Shown here: piece after piece, positions 35,303-44,739 of the stretch
Position numbering within the stretch: position 1 is the first letter of the stretch
Layout: the number at the start of each line of letters is the position of its first letter
Origin: Bradyrhizobium jicamae
GTDB lineage: Bacteria; Pseudomonadota; Alphaproteobacteria; Rhizobiales; Xanthobacteraceae
Length of the DNA: 64,000 bases
Direction of reading: 5' to 3'
Assembly (NCBI RefSeq): GCF_018130695.1
Contig: NZ_JAFCJX010000003.1
Location: forward strand, 302,185-366,184
Translations under genes and position numbers: made by a program
Notes under the pieces: generated by a model
The model's database searches: none
What the model saw: the letters and a program-made list of their open reading frames with translations, nothing else
What the model was told of the DNA's origin: nothing

Positions 35303-35697
35303 GAGTTTTGCATCTCGTTCCGCCCTCTCTCTTGAATCGAGGGCGCAGGGAAGACCGGGTGCACGCTGCACCCGCGGTCCCGTGCGCAATGGGGAGAGAG
35401 TGGCGCACACGGGCATACAAATGCAGCGGAGGCACGCCGGCCTTCCCTGCGCGATGGCTTTACGGCTTATACGTGCTCGCCCTGGTGAGACTCTGCTTTT
35501 GTGCCACCATCGCCCGCGATCGGCTTTCGCCTCTCACGGGCTTGCCACCAACATCGGGGCGGCAGGCCCACACGACTTCGCCGTACACCTTGCACGCACA
35601 CGTCACTCGCACGCTCGGTGTCCACCGCATCTTCACCCGCGTTCCTGACGTTGCGCAACGCCCCTCTTGCCGGGTGAGACGGGCATATTGAACCACT
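35303..35697. repeat. Probable long dispersed non-coding element
   Basis: About 395 bases between the enoyl-CoA hydratase and the LysR gene contain no credible coding frame but several inverted repeats, for example GGGTGCA-CGC-TGCACCC. The composition differs from neighbouring genes. I recall closely similar stretches from other bradyrhizobial intergenic regions (around GCCGTAAAGCCATCGCGCAG on the minus strand), but could not check this here. Confidence 0.45.
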
Positions 35698-35814
35698 GAT
35701 TTGGGCTACGAGTCAAGCGAAATTCGGTAATCCGCAACACAAATGCGGAAAGACCTTGAATCGGCTGACAAAATCGGCGGCGTGGCGCACGCGACCGGGG
35801 CGGTCCGATCGGGA

Positions 35815-36735
35815 TCAGCGCGCGAGATCGAGACGATCCTTTACGTGATCGATGAAGGCGCGCAGCTTGGGCATGATCTGCCGCTGACTGGGATAGTAGA
35901 GGAACACGCCCGGCGTCATCGGCGCGAAGGCGTCCAGCACCTGGACGAGCTTGCCCGCCTTGACGGCGCCGGCGGCCAGCGGTGCCGGCACCTGGGCGAG
36001 GCCGATGCCTTCGACGGCGGCGCCGAGCATGCTGGGAAAGTCGTAGGCGATGAACGGTCCCGACACGGCGATCTCGATCGAACGTCCCTTGTCATTGAGC
36101 ATCCATGGCGCGAGTCCGCCGTTCGATCGTCGGAGTCTCAGGCACGCATGGTGGCGCAAATCGTCCGGCCGCTCAGGCCGGCCGCTACGCCGAAGGTAAG
36201 CGCGGCTGCCGACGATGACATAAGGCAACGGCTTGGTCAGACGCACCGCGACCATGTCAGGATCGATGAATTGGCCCAATCTGATGCCGGCATCAAATCC
36301 CCCTGCTGCAAGGTCGACCAGTTCCTCGCTCGCTGCAAGCTCGAGCTCGATCTCCGGATACGCCTTGCAGAACGACGCGATCAGCGGCTCCAGCAGGACC
36401 GGCACGACCGAACGCGGCACCGTGAGACGCAACAGTCCGGCCGGACGCTGCCCGAGTTCACGCGCAGCTCCGCTTGCCGCGACCAACTCCTCGAACGCAG
36501 GTCTTGCGCGCGCCAGGAATCGTTCGCCGGCTTCGGTCAGGCCGACGCTGCGGGTGGTCCGCATGAACAGCACGGCGCCGACGCGCGCTTCGAGGGCGCG
36601 CACCGCCTGGCTGATCGCCGACGGCGTGACCCCGAGCTCGGCCGAGGCCCGGCGAAAGCTGCGGTGCTGGGCGACGGCGAGGAACGCCTCGACGCCGTCG
36701 AGCGCGCCCTGCCTGACTGTGAAGTTCTGCTTCAT
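35815..36735 (-). CDS. LysR-family transcriptional regulator
   Basis: The 306-residue protein has a LysR winged helix near its N-terminus (VEAFLAVAQHRSFRRASAELGVTPSAISQAVRALEARVGAVLF) and an effector domain from about residue 93. Such regulators usually bind the promoter of a divergent gene; here that is the small exported protein and membrane protein pair starting at 36868, 132 bases away. No operator was clearly identified. The inducer is unknown. Confidence 0.94.
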   Translation of the reverse strand: MKQNFTVRQGALDGVEAFLAVAQHRSFRRASAELGVTPSAISQAVRALEARVGAVLFMRTTRSVGLTEAGERFLARARPAFEELVAASGAARELGQRPAGLLRLTVPRSVVPVLLEPLIASFCKAYPEIELELAASEELVDLAAGGFDAGIRLGQFIDPDMVAVRLTKPLPYVIVGSRAYLRRSGRPERPDDLRHHACLRLRRSNGGLAPWMLNDKGRSIEIAVSGPFIAYDFPSMLGAAVEGIGLAQVPAPLAAGAVKAGKLVQVLDAFAPMTPGVFLYYPSQRQIMPKLRAFIDHVKDRLDLAR

Positions 36736-36867
36736 AGCCCGTCAACATTATCGCGAATAGTCACTCGCGGAAAGCGGCCTTACATCCGGTGTGCAAGTCG
36801 GCGGCACCGCCACGCATGCTGACTTTGGCAACATCACGAATTCAGTCGTGACCGGAGAATGCGACCG

Positions 36868-37293
36868 ATGAAAGCCATCCGCCACGCCATGCTGGCACTC
36901 ACCCTCACCCTGACAGGCGCAACGTCCATGACCGCTCCCACCCCTGCCCATGCTCAAGTCCCTGCCCAAGTCCCAGCCCAAGCCATGTCGATCCCGACCA
37001 CCGCCGTGATGGCGATCCTGACCGTCAAGGCCGGCGTCACCCGCGAACAGGTGATGGCCGTCATGCCGGATGAAATCCGACAGACCGTGCAGCTCTATCT
37101 CAACGGCAAAATTCGCGAATGGTACTCGCGCGCCGACGGACGCGGTGTCGTCATCCTGCTGAACGCCAAGGATGTCGCGGAGGCCGACGCGATCATGGCA
37201 GGCCTGCCGCTCGGCAAGACCGATCTCATGGACCATGAGTATGTCGCGATCGGCCCGCTGCTGCCGCTCCGCCTGCTCATTGCAAGGCCCTGA
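36868..37293 (+). CDS. Exported small protein, muconolactone-isomerase-like fold
   Basis: The 141-residue product has a signal peptide (MKAIRHAMLALTLTLTGATS, cleaved near AHA-QV) and a mature domain with KIREWYSRADGRGVVILLNAKD, AEADAIMAGLPLGKTD and YVAIGPLLPL. This pattern is close to the muconolactone delta-isomerase-like ferredoxin fold. Catalytic use is not shown, and export would be unusual for that enzyme. The ATG at 36868 has a better-spaced GGAG than one 9 bases earlier. It precedes a membrane protein by 42 bases and is divergent from a LysR gene. Confidence 0.75.
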   Translation: MKAIRHAMLALTLTLTGATSMTAPTPAHAQVPAQVPAQAMSIPTTAVMAILTVKAGVTREQVMAVMPDEIRQTVQLYLNGKIREWYSRADGRGVVILLNAKDVAEADAIMAGLPLGKTDLMDHEYVAIGPLLPLRLLIARP

Positions 37294-37335
37294 ACGCCCA
37301 CGCGCGCCGAGCCGAAAATCACAGGGGATTCGAAC

Positions 37336-37836
37336 GTGCCGCCGACCTTCAACCTTCCATTCGTGCTCAGCGTCGCCGGAGCTTTCCTGGCAAGCACAGT
37401 CGTCGCGGCGATCTATGTCTGGCCGGCGATCCGAGCAATGCCGCGCCATGAGGCCTTGCGACTTCTCGCCGCTTTCCACGCGTTCCGCTTCTTAGGCATG
37501 AACTTCATGGTCACAGGCTTCGTCTCGCCGGATTTGAGCTCGAGCTTCGCGAGCCAGGTCGGATGGGGCGATCTGATCGCAGCCAGCCTCGCGCTTGCCG
37601 CGATGGCCGCACTCTCCTGGCGCTGGGCGGTCGCAATTCCCCTCGTCTGGATCTTCAACATCTGGGGCACGCTGGATCTGCTGAATGCCTACTACGTGGG
37701 TGCCACGAAAATCGCGTCTCCCGGCCTGTTCGGCGCCGGCATCTATATTCCCGCGCTCTACGTGCCGCTGCTGCTCGTCAGCCACGTGCTGGTACTCATG
37801 ATCCTGTTGAGGACCGAACCTGCAGAGGCGTCCTAG
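37336..37836 (+). CDS. Small integral membrane protein
   Basis: The 166-residue protein has four or five predicted transmembrane helices, starting with FVLSVAGAFLASTVVAAIYVW, then SLALAAMAALSW, IPLVWIFNIWGTLDLL and IYIPALYVPLLLVSHVLVLMIL. I do not know its function. Its start is GTG at 37336, with AGGGGA upstream. It is probably co-transcribed with the exported protein before it. A long palindromic repeat begins 4 bases after its stop. Confidence 0.8.
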   Translation: MPPTFNLPFVLSVAGAFLASTVVAAIYVWPAIRAMPRHEALRLLAAFHAFRFLGMNFMVTGFVSPDLSSSFASQVGWGDLIAASLALAAMAALSWRWAVAIPLVWIFNIWGTLDLLNAYYVGATKIASPGLFGAGIYIPALYVPLLLVSHVLVLMILLRTEPAEAS

Positions 37837-37840
37837 ATCA

Positions 37841-37996
37841 GTAGGGTGGGTTAGACGAGCGGATGCGCGAAGCGCATTCGCTGGGCGTAACCCACCATCT
37901 TCCTATCCAACCCACGTCATCGTGCGATGAGAGACCGCCGGTGGGTTACGCCAAGCGGACTGCGCTTCGCGCAGCCGCAGGGCTAACCCACCCTAC
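37841..37996. repeat. Palindromic repeat GTAGGGTGGGTTAG...CTAACCCACCCTAC
   Basis: This 156-base element has perfect complementary 14-base ends and further inner inverted repeats such as GCGAAGCGCATTCGC. It lies between convergent genes (membrane protein and Lrp). It is a variant of the GTAGGGTGGGCAAAG family also found at 44648, 50215 and 58611. Confidence 0.9.
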
Positions 37997-38030
37997 GGCA
38001 TCGCGTTTGTGGCGACGTCCGCGGCATCCA

Positions 38031-38486
38031 TCAAAACGGCAGCGCCACGCCGGTCTTGATCTCCTTCAGGATCACGTTCGTCCTGACGTGGCGGATGCCG
38101 GGGATGCGAAACATGAAATCGTCGAGGAATTTGTTGTAGGCATCCATGTCGCGGACGACGACGCGGAGGTGGTAGTCGGCGTCGCCGGTGGTGGCGAAAC
38201 ATTCCAGCACCTCGCGACGCTCTTTCACGCGCGAGACGAATTCGTCGACGAAGGCGGTGTCGTGGCGCTCCAGCGAGACGTGCAGGATCGCCGAGGTCGC
38301 AAAGCCCGCCTGCTCGCGCGACACCAGCGCCGAATAGCCGGAGATGATGCCGCGCTCCTCCAGCGCGCGAACGCGGCGCCAGCAGGCCGAGGTCGACATG
38401 CCGACGCTGTCGGCGAGCTGCTGGTTGGTCGCGCGGCCGTCTTTCTGCAATTCGGCGAGGATTTTCTCGTCCTGGTGTTCAACCAT
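38031..38486 (-). CDS. Lrp/AsnC-family transcriptional regulator
   Basis: The 151-residue protein has an N-terminal helix-turn-helix (KILAELQKDGRATNQQLADSVGMSTSACWRRVRALEERGII) and a C-terminal RAM/AsnC domain (VLECFATTGDADYHLRVVVRDMDAYNKFL) that binds an amino acid. The ATG at 38486 is chosen; a longer frame would cross the 21-bp palindrome. It is divergent from the indolepyruvate ferredoxin oxidoreductase gene and probably controls it in response to an aromatic or other amino acid. Confidence 0.94.
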   Translation of the reverse strand: MVEHQDEKILAELQKDGRATNQQLADSVGMSTSACWRRVRALEERGIISGYSALVSREQAGFATSAILHVSLERHDTAFVDEFVSRVKERREVLECFATTGDADYHLRVVVRDMDAYNKFLDDFMFRIPGIRHVRTNVILKEIKTGVALPF

Positions 38487-38498
38487 CGGAAGGTTCCA

Positions 38499-38519
38499 TT
38501 TCGGTAGAATATACCGAAA
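38499..38519. promoter_or_regulatory. Palindrome TTTCGGTA-N5-TACCGAAA, candidate Lrp operator
   Basis: A perfect 8-bp inverted repeat with a 5-base spacer lies 12 bases upstream of the lrp-type start and 125 bases before the oxidoreductase ATG (38644). A second, weaker dyad (TAGGT-AAG-ACCTA) lies at 38572-38584. Lrp proteins commonly autoregulate and control a divergent gene from such sites; binding is inferred. Confidence 0.55.
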
Positions 38520-38643
38520 ACTTGCCATCACAGCAATAATCTACCTATTTAGGCCCCACCAAGGAAACACATAGGTAAGACCTACCAGACCTCAAGGCGT
38601 AGCCTTGTCGCAGCAGAACCTTGCGACTCACAAGAGGTCAGTC

Positions 38644-41600
38644 ATGGGCCAGATGCCGTTCCTTGACGCCTACCAGCTCTCCGACCGCTACAGCCGCGAC
38701 ACGGGCCGCGTCTTCCTGACCGGCACACAGGCGATCGTGCGCATCGCGCTCGATCAGGCCAGGCGCGACCGCGCCGCGGGGCTCAACACCGCGGGCTTCA
38801 TCTCCGGCTATCGCGGCTCGCCGCTCGGCGGCGTCGATCTCGAATTGTGGAAGATCAAGGAGCAGCTGAAGACGAGCCGCATCGAATTCCTGCCCGCGGT
38901 CAATGAAGACCTCGCCGCGACGGCCGTGCTCGGCTCGCAGCAGGTGGAGACGCAAGGCGATCGCGAGGTCGATGGCGTGTTCGGGCTGTGGTACGGCAAG
39001 GGCCCCGGCGTCGATCGTTCCGGCGATGCGCTGAAGCATGGCAACGCCTACGGCTCCTCCCCGCATGGCGGCGTGCTCGTTGTCGCCGGCGACGACCACG
39101 GCTGCGTCTCGTCGTCGATGCCGCATCAGTCCGACGTCGCCTTCATGAGCTGGTTCATGCCGACGCTGCATCCGGCCAGCGTCGACGAATACCTGGCCTT
39201 CGGCGAATACGGCTATGCGCTGAGTCGCTTCTCCGGCATGTGGGTCGGCTTCAAGGCGATCTCGGAGATCGTGGAGTCGGGCGCATCGGTGGAGCTGCGT
39301 CCGCCGCGCATCTTCGCGCAGCCCGACTTCACGCCGCCGCCGGGCGGCCTGCATTATCGCTGGCCGGATCTGCCGGGACCGCAGATCGAGGAGCGGCTGG
39401 AGGCCAAGAAGCACGCGGTCTACGCCTTTGCCAAGGCGAACCCGATCGATCGCCACATCTACGATATCCCGCATGCGACCTACGGCATCGTCACCACGGG
39501 CAAGGCGCATCTCGATCTGATGGAGGCGCTGCGGCTGGTGGGGCTCGACGAGGCCGCCTGCCGCCGCTTCGGCATCGACATCTACAAGGTCGGCATGGTC
39601 TGGCCGCTGGCGCTGCACGACGCGATGGAGTTCGTGAAAGGCAAGCGCGAGATCCTCGTCGTCGAGGAGAAGCGCGGCATCATCGAGAGCCAGTTCAAGG
39701 AATATTTCTACGACTATCCCGGCGCCAAGCCGGAGCGGATGGTCGGCAAGCATGACGAGACCGGCGCGCGGCTGATCTCCTGGATCGGCGAGCTGTCGCC
39801 GCACATGCTGGCCGATGTGCTGGCGCGACGGCTCGATCCGATGTTTCCGGAATTGCAGCTGGCGCGCCACGTCGCCGCGCTCAGGCCCGAGCAGGATCGC
39901 AGCATCACCGTGCCGGGCGCGACCCGCACACCCTATTTCTGCTCGGGCTGCCCGCACAACACGTCGACGAAAGTGCCTGAAGGCTCCAAGGCATTGGCCG
40001 GGATCGGCTGCCACTTCATGGCGAGCTGGATGGACCGCGAGACCTCGTCGCTGATCCAGATGGGCGGCGAAGGCGTCAACTGGGCGGCGTCGTCACGATT
40101 CACCGGCAACAGCCATGTGTTCCAGAATCTCGGCGAAGGCACCTATTATCACTCGGGCTCGATGGCGATCCGGCAGGCGATCGCGGCCAAGGCCAACATC
40201 ACCTACAAGATCCTGTTCAACGATGCGGTGGCGATGACCGGCGGCCAGCCGGTCGACGGCCCGGTCAGCGTGCAGGCGATCGCGCACAGCGTTCGCGCCG
40301 AGGGCGTGGAGCGCATCGCGCTGGTCTCCGATGAGCCATCGCATTTCTCGCCGGCCGATCTGCCGGTCGGCGTCACCATTCACGCGCGCGAGGAGATGGA
40401 CGCCGTGCAGCGCGAGCTGCGCACGATTGCCGGCGTCACCGTGCTGATCTATCAGCAGACCTGCGCGACCGAGAAGCGCCGGCGCCGCAAGCGCGGCACG
40501 CTGGCCGATCCCTCCCGCTTTGCCTATATCAACGACCTCGTCTGCGAAGGCTGCGGCGACTGCTCGATCGAGTCGAATTGCCTCAGCGTCGAGCCGAAGG
40601 AGACGCCGTTCGGCCGCAAGCGCAAGATCAACCTCTCGACCTGCAACAAGGACTTTTCCTGCCTCAACGGGTTTTGCCCGAGCTTCGTCACCATCGAAGG
40701 CGGCGCGCGGCGCAAGAAGCGCGCGAGCGCGATTGATCCGCTGGCACGTGCGGCGACGCTGCCCGCCCCAGCGCTTGCACCGCTCGCGCGGCCCTATGAT
40801 CTCTTGGTGACCGGCGTCGGCGGCACCGGTGTGATCACGGTTGGCGCGCTGATCGCAATGGCCGCACATCTCGAAGGCCGCGGCGTCTCGGTGCTCGACT
40901 TCACCGGCTTTGCGCAAAAATTCGGTCCGGTGCTGAGCTTCCTCCGCCTCGGCGCGACGCCGGATGAATTGCATCAAGTGCGCATCGATCAGGGCGCGGC
41001 GGATGCGTTGATCGGCTGCGACTTGGTGGTGAGCTCATCTGCAAAAGCGTCCGGCACCTATCGCAAGGAGATGCGTGCTGCGGTCAACACCGCGGAAATG
41101 CCGACCGGCGATGTCGTGCGCTTCCGCGACGCCGATCTGGCTTCGCCGGTGCGGCTGCGGTCCATCGAGCGGGTGATCGGCAAGGGCAATCTTTCGACGA
41201 TCGACGCCAATGCGCTGGCCGAGCGGCTGCTCGGCGACAGTGTTTATGCCAATATCATGATGCTCGGCTTTGCCTGGCAGCAGGGGCTGGTGCCGGTCTC
41301 GCTGGAGGCCCTGACGCGCGCGATCGAGCTCAACGGCGTCACCGTCGAGCGCAACAAGCAGGCGCTGGCCTGGGGACGGATCGCGGTCGCCGATCCGGAT
41401 TTCCTGCCGAAGGCGGAGGGCGCAGCAAGCGATGCGGTCGAGACGCTCGACCAGATGATCGCGCGCCGGGCCGATTTCCTGACCGCCTATCAGGACGCCG
41501 CCTATGCCGCGCGGTTCAGCGCGACGGTCGAGCGCGTCCGCCGCGCCGAAGCGGCATTCGGCAGCGAGGCGCTGACCGATGCGGTGGCGCGATCGTTGTT

Positions 41601-42105
41601 CAAGCTGATGGCGTACAAGGACGAGTATGAGGTGGCGCGGCTGCATATGCAGAGCGGCTTCCTCGGCGAGCTCGATCGCACTTTCGAGGGCGACTTCAAG
41701 GTGCAGTATCATCTCGCCCCGCCCTTCCTTCCCTCGCGGCACGATGCGCGCGGGCGGCCGCGCAAGCGGGCGTTCGGGCCGTGGATCCAGACGCCGCTGC
41801 GGATGCTGGCGCGATTGAAAGGCTTGCGCGGCACCGCGTTCGACGTATTCGGCTACACCGCCGAGCGGCGGACGGAACGCGAATTGATCGGCTGGTATGA
41901 AGCGCTGATCGAGATGATGCTCGGCCAAATCAACGCGGCGCGATTGCCCGACCTGATCGCCCTCGCCAAGGCACCGATGGAGATCCGCGGCTACGGCCCG
42001 GTCAAGGACGCGGCGATCGCCCAGGCGAAGGCCGAGGTCGCACGTTTGACTGCACAAGTGGCGGCGTGCCCGGAAATCGGCACAGCCAGCAGGGCGGCAA
42101 GCTGA
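38644..42105 (+). CDS. Fused indolepyruvate ferredoxin oxidoreductase
   Basis: The 1153-residue protein combines both subunits of the archaeal IorAB enzyme. It begins with the pyruvate-binding region (GYRGSPLGG near residue 60), has a GCPHNTSTKVPEG turn and the TPP-binding core, a ferredoxin-like segment of about 45 residues (CEGCGDCSIESNC near 634, then CNKDFSCLNGFC) and a C-terminal gamma domain (GVGGTGVITVGALIA near 724). It oxidatively decarboxylates aryl pyruvates made from Trp, Phe or Tyr to the CoA esters and reduces ferredoxin. The ATG at 38644 has AGAGG upstream; a TTG 13 codons earlier is in frame. Divergent from an Lrp gene. Confidence 0.95.
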   Translation: MGQMPFLDAYQLSDRYSRDTGRVFLTGTQAIVRIALDQARRDRAAGLNTAGFISGYRGSPLGGVDLELWKIKEQLKTSRIEFLPAVNEDLAATAVLGSQQVETQGDREVDGVFGLWYGKGPGVDRSGDALKHGNAYGSSPHGGVLVVAGDDHGCVSSSMPHQSDVAFMSWFMPTLHPASVDEYLAFGEYGYALSRFSGMWVGFKAISEIVESGASVELRPPRIFAQPDFTPPPGGLHYRWPDLPGPQIEERLEAKKHAVYAFAKANPIDRHIYDIPHATYGIVTTGKAHLDLMEALRLVGLDEAACRRFGIDIYKVGMVWPLALHDAMEFVKGKREILVVEEKRGIIESQFKEYFYDYPGAKPERMVGKHDETGARLISWIGELSPHMLADVLARRLDPMFPELQLARHVAALRPEQDRSITVPGATRTPYFCSGCPHNTSTKVPEGSKALAGIGCHFMASWMDRETSSLIQMGGEGVNWAASSRFTGNSHVFQNLGEGTYYHSGSMAIRQAIAAKANITYKILFNDAVAMTGGQPVDGPVSVQAIAHSVRAEGVERIALVSDEPSHFSPADLPVGVTIHAREEMDAVQRELRTIAGVTVLIYQQTCATEKRRRRKRGTLADPSRFAYINDLVCEGCGDCSIESNCLSVEPKETPFGRKRKINLSTCNKDFSCLNGFCPSFVTIEGGARRKKRASAIDPLARAATLPAPALAPLARPYDLLVTGVGGTGVITVGALIAMAAHLEGRGVSVLDFTGFAQKFGPVLSFLRLGATPDELHQVRIDQGAADALIGCDLVVSSSAKASGTYRKEMRAAVNTAEMPTGDVVRFRDADLASPVRLRSIERVIGKGNLSTIDANALAERLLGDSVYANIMMLGFAWQQGLVPVSLEALTRAIELNGVTVERNKQALAWGRIAVADPDFLPKAEGAASDAVETLDQMIARRADFLTAYQDAAYAARFSATVERVRRAEAAFGSEALTDAVARSLFKLMAYKDEYEVARLHMQSGFLGELDRTFEGDFKVQYHLAPPFLPSRHDARGRPRKRAFGPWIQTPLRMLARLKGLRGTAFDVFGYTAERRTERELIGWYEALIEMMLGQINAARLPDLIALAKAPMEIRGYGPVKDAAIAQAKAEVARLTAQVAACPEIGTASRAAS

Positions 42106-42145
42106 TAGGCTTCGCCCACACAGTCGCTTCTTCACGGAGTTCATC

Positions 42146-43585
42146 ATGGCGGGCGCGATCGACCTCGACCAACTCACTGCCGTTCAGGCCGCGGCCGAGA
42201 TTCGCGCCGGTCGGATCACCAGCCGCGCACTGACCGCAGCGGCGCTGGCGCGCGCCAAGGAACTCGCTCATCTCAACGCCTTCATCACGCTCGACGAGGT
42301 TGGCGCGATGGCGGCGGCGGAGGCTTTCGATGCGGCCGGCGGCGCGCAGGCCGGCAAGCCGCTCGGCGGCGTCCCCATCGTGATCAAGGACAATATCGAG
42401 GTCGCCGGACTGCCGTCGACCGCGGGCACGCCGGCGCTGAAAGCCTATGTGCCACGCGCCGACGCGCCCGTCGCGGCGAAGCTGCGCGAGGCCGGCGCGA
42501 TCATCATCGGCAAGACCAACATGCACGAGCTCGCGTTCGGCATCTCCGGCTACAACGGCGCCTTCAAGACCGGCAGCGAGTTTGGTGTCCGCAACGCCTA
42601 TGATGCGCGCAAGATCGCCGGCGGCTCCTCATCCGGCACGGGGGCTGCGATCGGCGCGCGGATCGTCACCGCCGGCCTCGGCACCGACACCGGCGGCTCG
42701 GTGCGCGTGCCCTGCGCTGTCAATGGCTGTGCGTCGTTGCGGCCGACCGTCGGACGCTATCCGCAAGCAGGCATCGCGCCGATCTCGCACACCCGCGACA
42801 CTGCAGGCCCGATGGCTGCGACGATCGCCGACGTCGCACTGCTCGACCAGGTCGTGGCCGGCGGCGGCGCGATTGTGCCGTTGAAGCTCGCGGAGGTGCG
42901 GATCGGCGTCGTCCAATCGATGCTCGCCAATCTCGACGCCGACACCGATGCAGCCTTCCGCGCCGCGCTGGACACGCTCAAGGCGAATGGCGTCACCGTG
43001 ATCGATGTTGTCATGGACGGCCTTGCCGAGATCAACGGCCAGATCGGCTTTCCCGTGGCGCTCTATGAAGCCTATGACGACATGGTCGCGTATCTTGCAC
43101 ACACCGGCACCAGCCTCACCATCGAAGCGCTGGCGCAGGAGATCGCGAGCCCCGACGTCAAAGGCACCTATGACGGCCTGGTGATCCCGCGCAAGCTGCC
43201 GGCACCCGACGGCAGCGTCGTCGATGCCAAGCCGATCTATGACGCCGCGATCACGACCGCGCGCCCGGCGCTGCAGGCGCTCTATCGCGACACCTTTGCA
43301 AGCCACCGGCTCGATGCGCTCGCCTTCCCGACCGTGCCTGTTGTCGCGATCGATTCCGATCCGGAATCCTCGAGCCTCGCCAATTTCGGACTGTTCATCC
43401 AGAACACCGATCCCGGCAGCAATGCCGGCATTCCCGGCATCCAGCTTCCGATCGCGCTCGGCGCAAGCAGCGGCCTGCCGATCGGTCTCGAACTCGACGG
43501 CCCCGCCGGCAGCGACCGAAAATTGCTGGCGATCGGCATGGCGATGGAGACGCTGTTCGGCCGGCTGCCGCCGCCAAGGCGTTGA
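42146..43585 (+). CDS. Amidase-signature hydrolase
   Basis: The 479-residue amidase has the catalytic Lys in PIVIKDNIEVAGLPS near residue 77 and the Ser pair in GGSSSGTGAAIGARIVTAGLGTDTGGSVRVP near residue 158. It is a second, distinct member besides that at 16149. It would hydrolyse an amide. The start has CGGAG upstream. It lies 40 bases after the indolepyruvate oxidoreductase and could be co-transcribed with it, perhaps to turn an aromatic acetamide into the acid; this is an inference. Its stop faces the Bug-protein gene, with a 7-base gap. Confidence 0.93.
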   Translation: MAGAIDLDQLTAVQAAAEIRAGRITSRALTAAALARAKELAHLNAFITLDEVGAMAAAEAFDAAGGAQAGKPLGGVPIVIKDNIEVAGLPSTAGTPALKAYVPRADAPVAAKLREAGAIIIGKTNMHELAFGISGYNGAFKTGSEFGVRNAYDARKIAGGSSSGTGAAIGARIVTAGLGTDTGGSVRVPCAVNGCASLRPTVGRYPQAGIAPISHTRDTAGPMAATIADVALLDQVVAGGGAIVPLKLAEVRIGVVQSMLANLDADTDAAFRAALDTLKANGVTVIDVVMDGLAEINGQIGFPVALYEAYDDMVAYLAHTGTSLTIEALAQEIASPDVKGTYDGLVIPRKLPAPDGSVVDAKPIYDAAITTARPALQALYRDTFASHRLDALAFPTVPVVAIDSDPESSSLANFGLFIQNTDPGSNAGIPGIQLPIALGASSGLPIGLELDGPAGSDRKLLAIGMAMETLFGRLPPPRR

Positions 43586-43592
43586 AGCGCGC

Positions 43593-44564
43593 CTACTCGG
43601 CCTTGATCGCAGCGTCCTGGATCACCTTGCGCCAGCGCGCTTCCTCGCTGGCGACGTAGCGGTCGAGCTCGGCCGGCGGCGCGGTCACCATCACGAGGCC
43701 CTCATTGACGCCGAGCTTCCTGAAGGCGTCGGATTGCACCGCCTTCGCCGCCGACTTGTTGAGACGATCGATGATCTCGGCCGGCGTGCCGGCGGGCGCA
43801 TAGACGCCGTACCAGGCCTCCGCGGCGTAGCCGGGCACGCCGGCTTCAGAGACCGTCGGCAATTGCGGAAAGGCGGCCGAGCGCTCCGCCGAGGTCACCG
43901 CGATCGCGCGCAACTGGCCGGCCTCGACCAGCGCGGCGCAGCTCGCCACCGTCGTGAACATCACCTGGATCTGGCCGCCGATCAGGTCGGTGATCGCAGG
44001 CGCCGCGCCCTTGTAGGGCACGGTGGTGAGATTGACGCCGGCCATGTGCTTGAACAATTCGCCCGCGAGATGCGCGGAGGTGCCGGTGCCATAGGTGCCA
44101 TAGGAGAGCTTCTTCGGATCGGCTTTCGCGGTGGCGATCAGATCGGCGATCGATTTGATCGGCGACGCCGGATTGACCACGACGACATTGAAGGAGCGCG
44201 CGATCAGCGCCACCGGAGCGAAATCCTTGTGGGCGTCATAGGGCAATTTTGCATAGAGGCTCGGATTGACCGCATTGGCGAACGTGCCCATCAGCAGCGT
44301 GGTGCCGTCGGCCGCGCTGCCCGCGACGCTCTGGGTGCCGATGATGGTGCCGGCTCCCGGCTTGTTCTCGACGATCACGGAGACGCCGAGATCCCTCTGC
44401 ATCTCCTGCGCCAGCGCGCGCGCCACCACATCGGTGCCGCCGCCCGGCGCAAAGGGCACCACGATCTTGATGAGGCGGTCGGGATAGGCGGCAGACAGCG
44501 GCGAGGACAGCAGCACGCATGCTGCAAGCGCGAACAGGATGAATTTCGTCAAACGCAATGTCAT
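43593..44564 (-). CDS. Bug/TctC-family periplasmic solute-binding protein
   Basis: The 323-residue protein starts with a signal peptide (FILFALAACVLLSSPLSA) and has the Bug signature: IKIVVPFAPGGGTDVVARAL near residue 33, ENKPGAGTIIGTQSVA, and AEAWYGVYAPAGTPAEII near the end. It would bind a small acid or other polar substrate in the periplasm. No TctAB membrane genes are present, as is common for Bug proteins. A repeat element separates it from the next gene upstream. Confidence 0.95.
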   Translation of the reverse strand: MTLRLTKFILFALAACVLLSSPLSAAYPDRLIKIVVPFAPGGGTDVVARALAQEMQRDLGVSVIVENKPGAGTIIGTQSVAGSAADGTTLLMGTFANAVNPSLYAKLPYDAHKDFAPVALIARSFNVVVVNPASPIKSIADLIATAKADPKKLSYGTYGTGTSAHLAGELFKHMAGVNLTTVPYKGAAPAITDLIGGQIQVMFTTVASCAALVEAGQLRAIAVTSAERSAAFPQLPTVSEAGVPGYAAEAWYGVYAPAGTPAEIIDRLNKSAAKAVQSDAFRKLGVNEGLVMVTAPPAELDRYVASEEARWRKVIQDAAIKAE

Positions 44565-44647
44565 GGTGTGACCCGGCGGCGAGCGGTCTCTCCTTCATAC
44601 ACGCACACGCCATGCAGGGGATGATGGTCGGTCATGACCACGATGCT

Positions 44648-44735
44648 GTAGGGTGGGCAAAGCGCAAGCGTGCCCACCCTCCCGAGCACGTCACTTGAAG
44701 GTGGGCACGGCGCTTTGCGCCTTTGCCCACCCTAC
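44648..44735. repeat. Palindromic repeat GTAGGGTGGGCAAAG...CTTTGCCCACCCTAC, copy 1
   Basis: This element of 88 bases has fully complementary 15-base ends and an inner pair of CGTGCCCACC and GGTGGGCACG. It lies between two minus-strand genes, upstream of the Bug-protein gene and next to the end of a LysR gene (44740). The same family recurs at 50215-50335 and 58611-58696. Confidence 0.92.
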
Positions 44736-44739
44736 CCAT

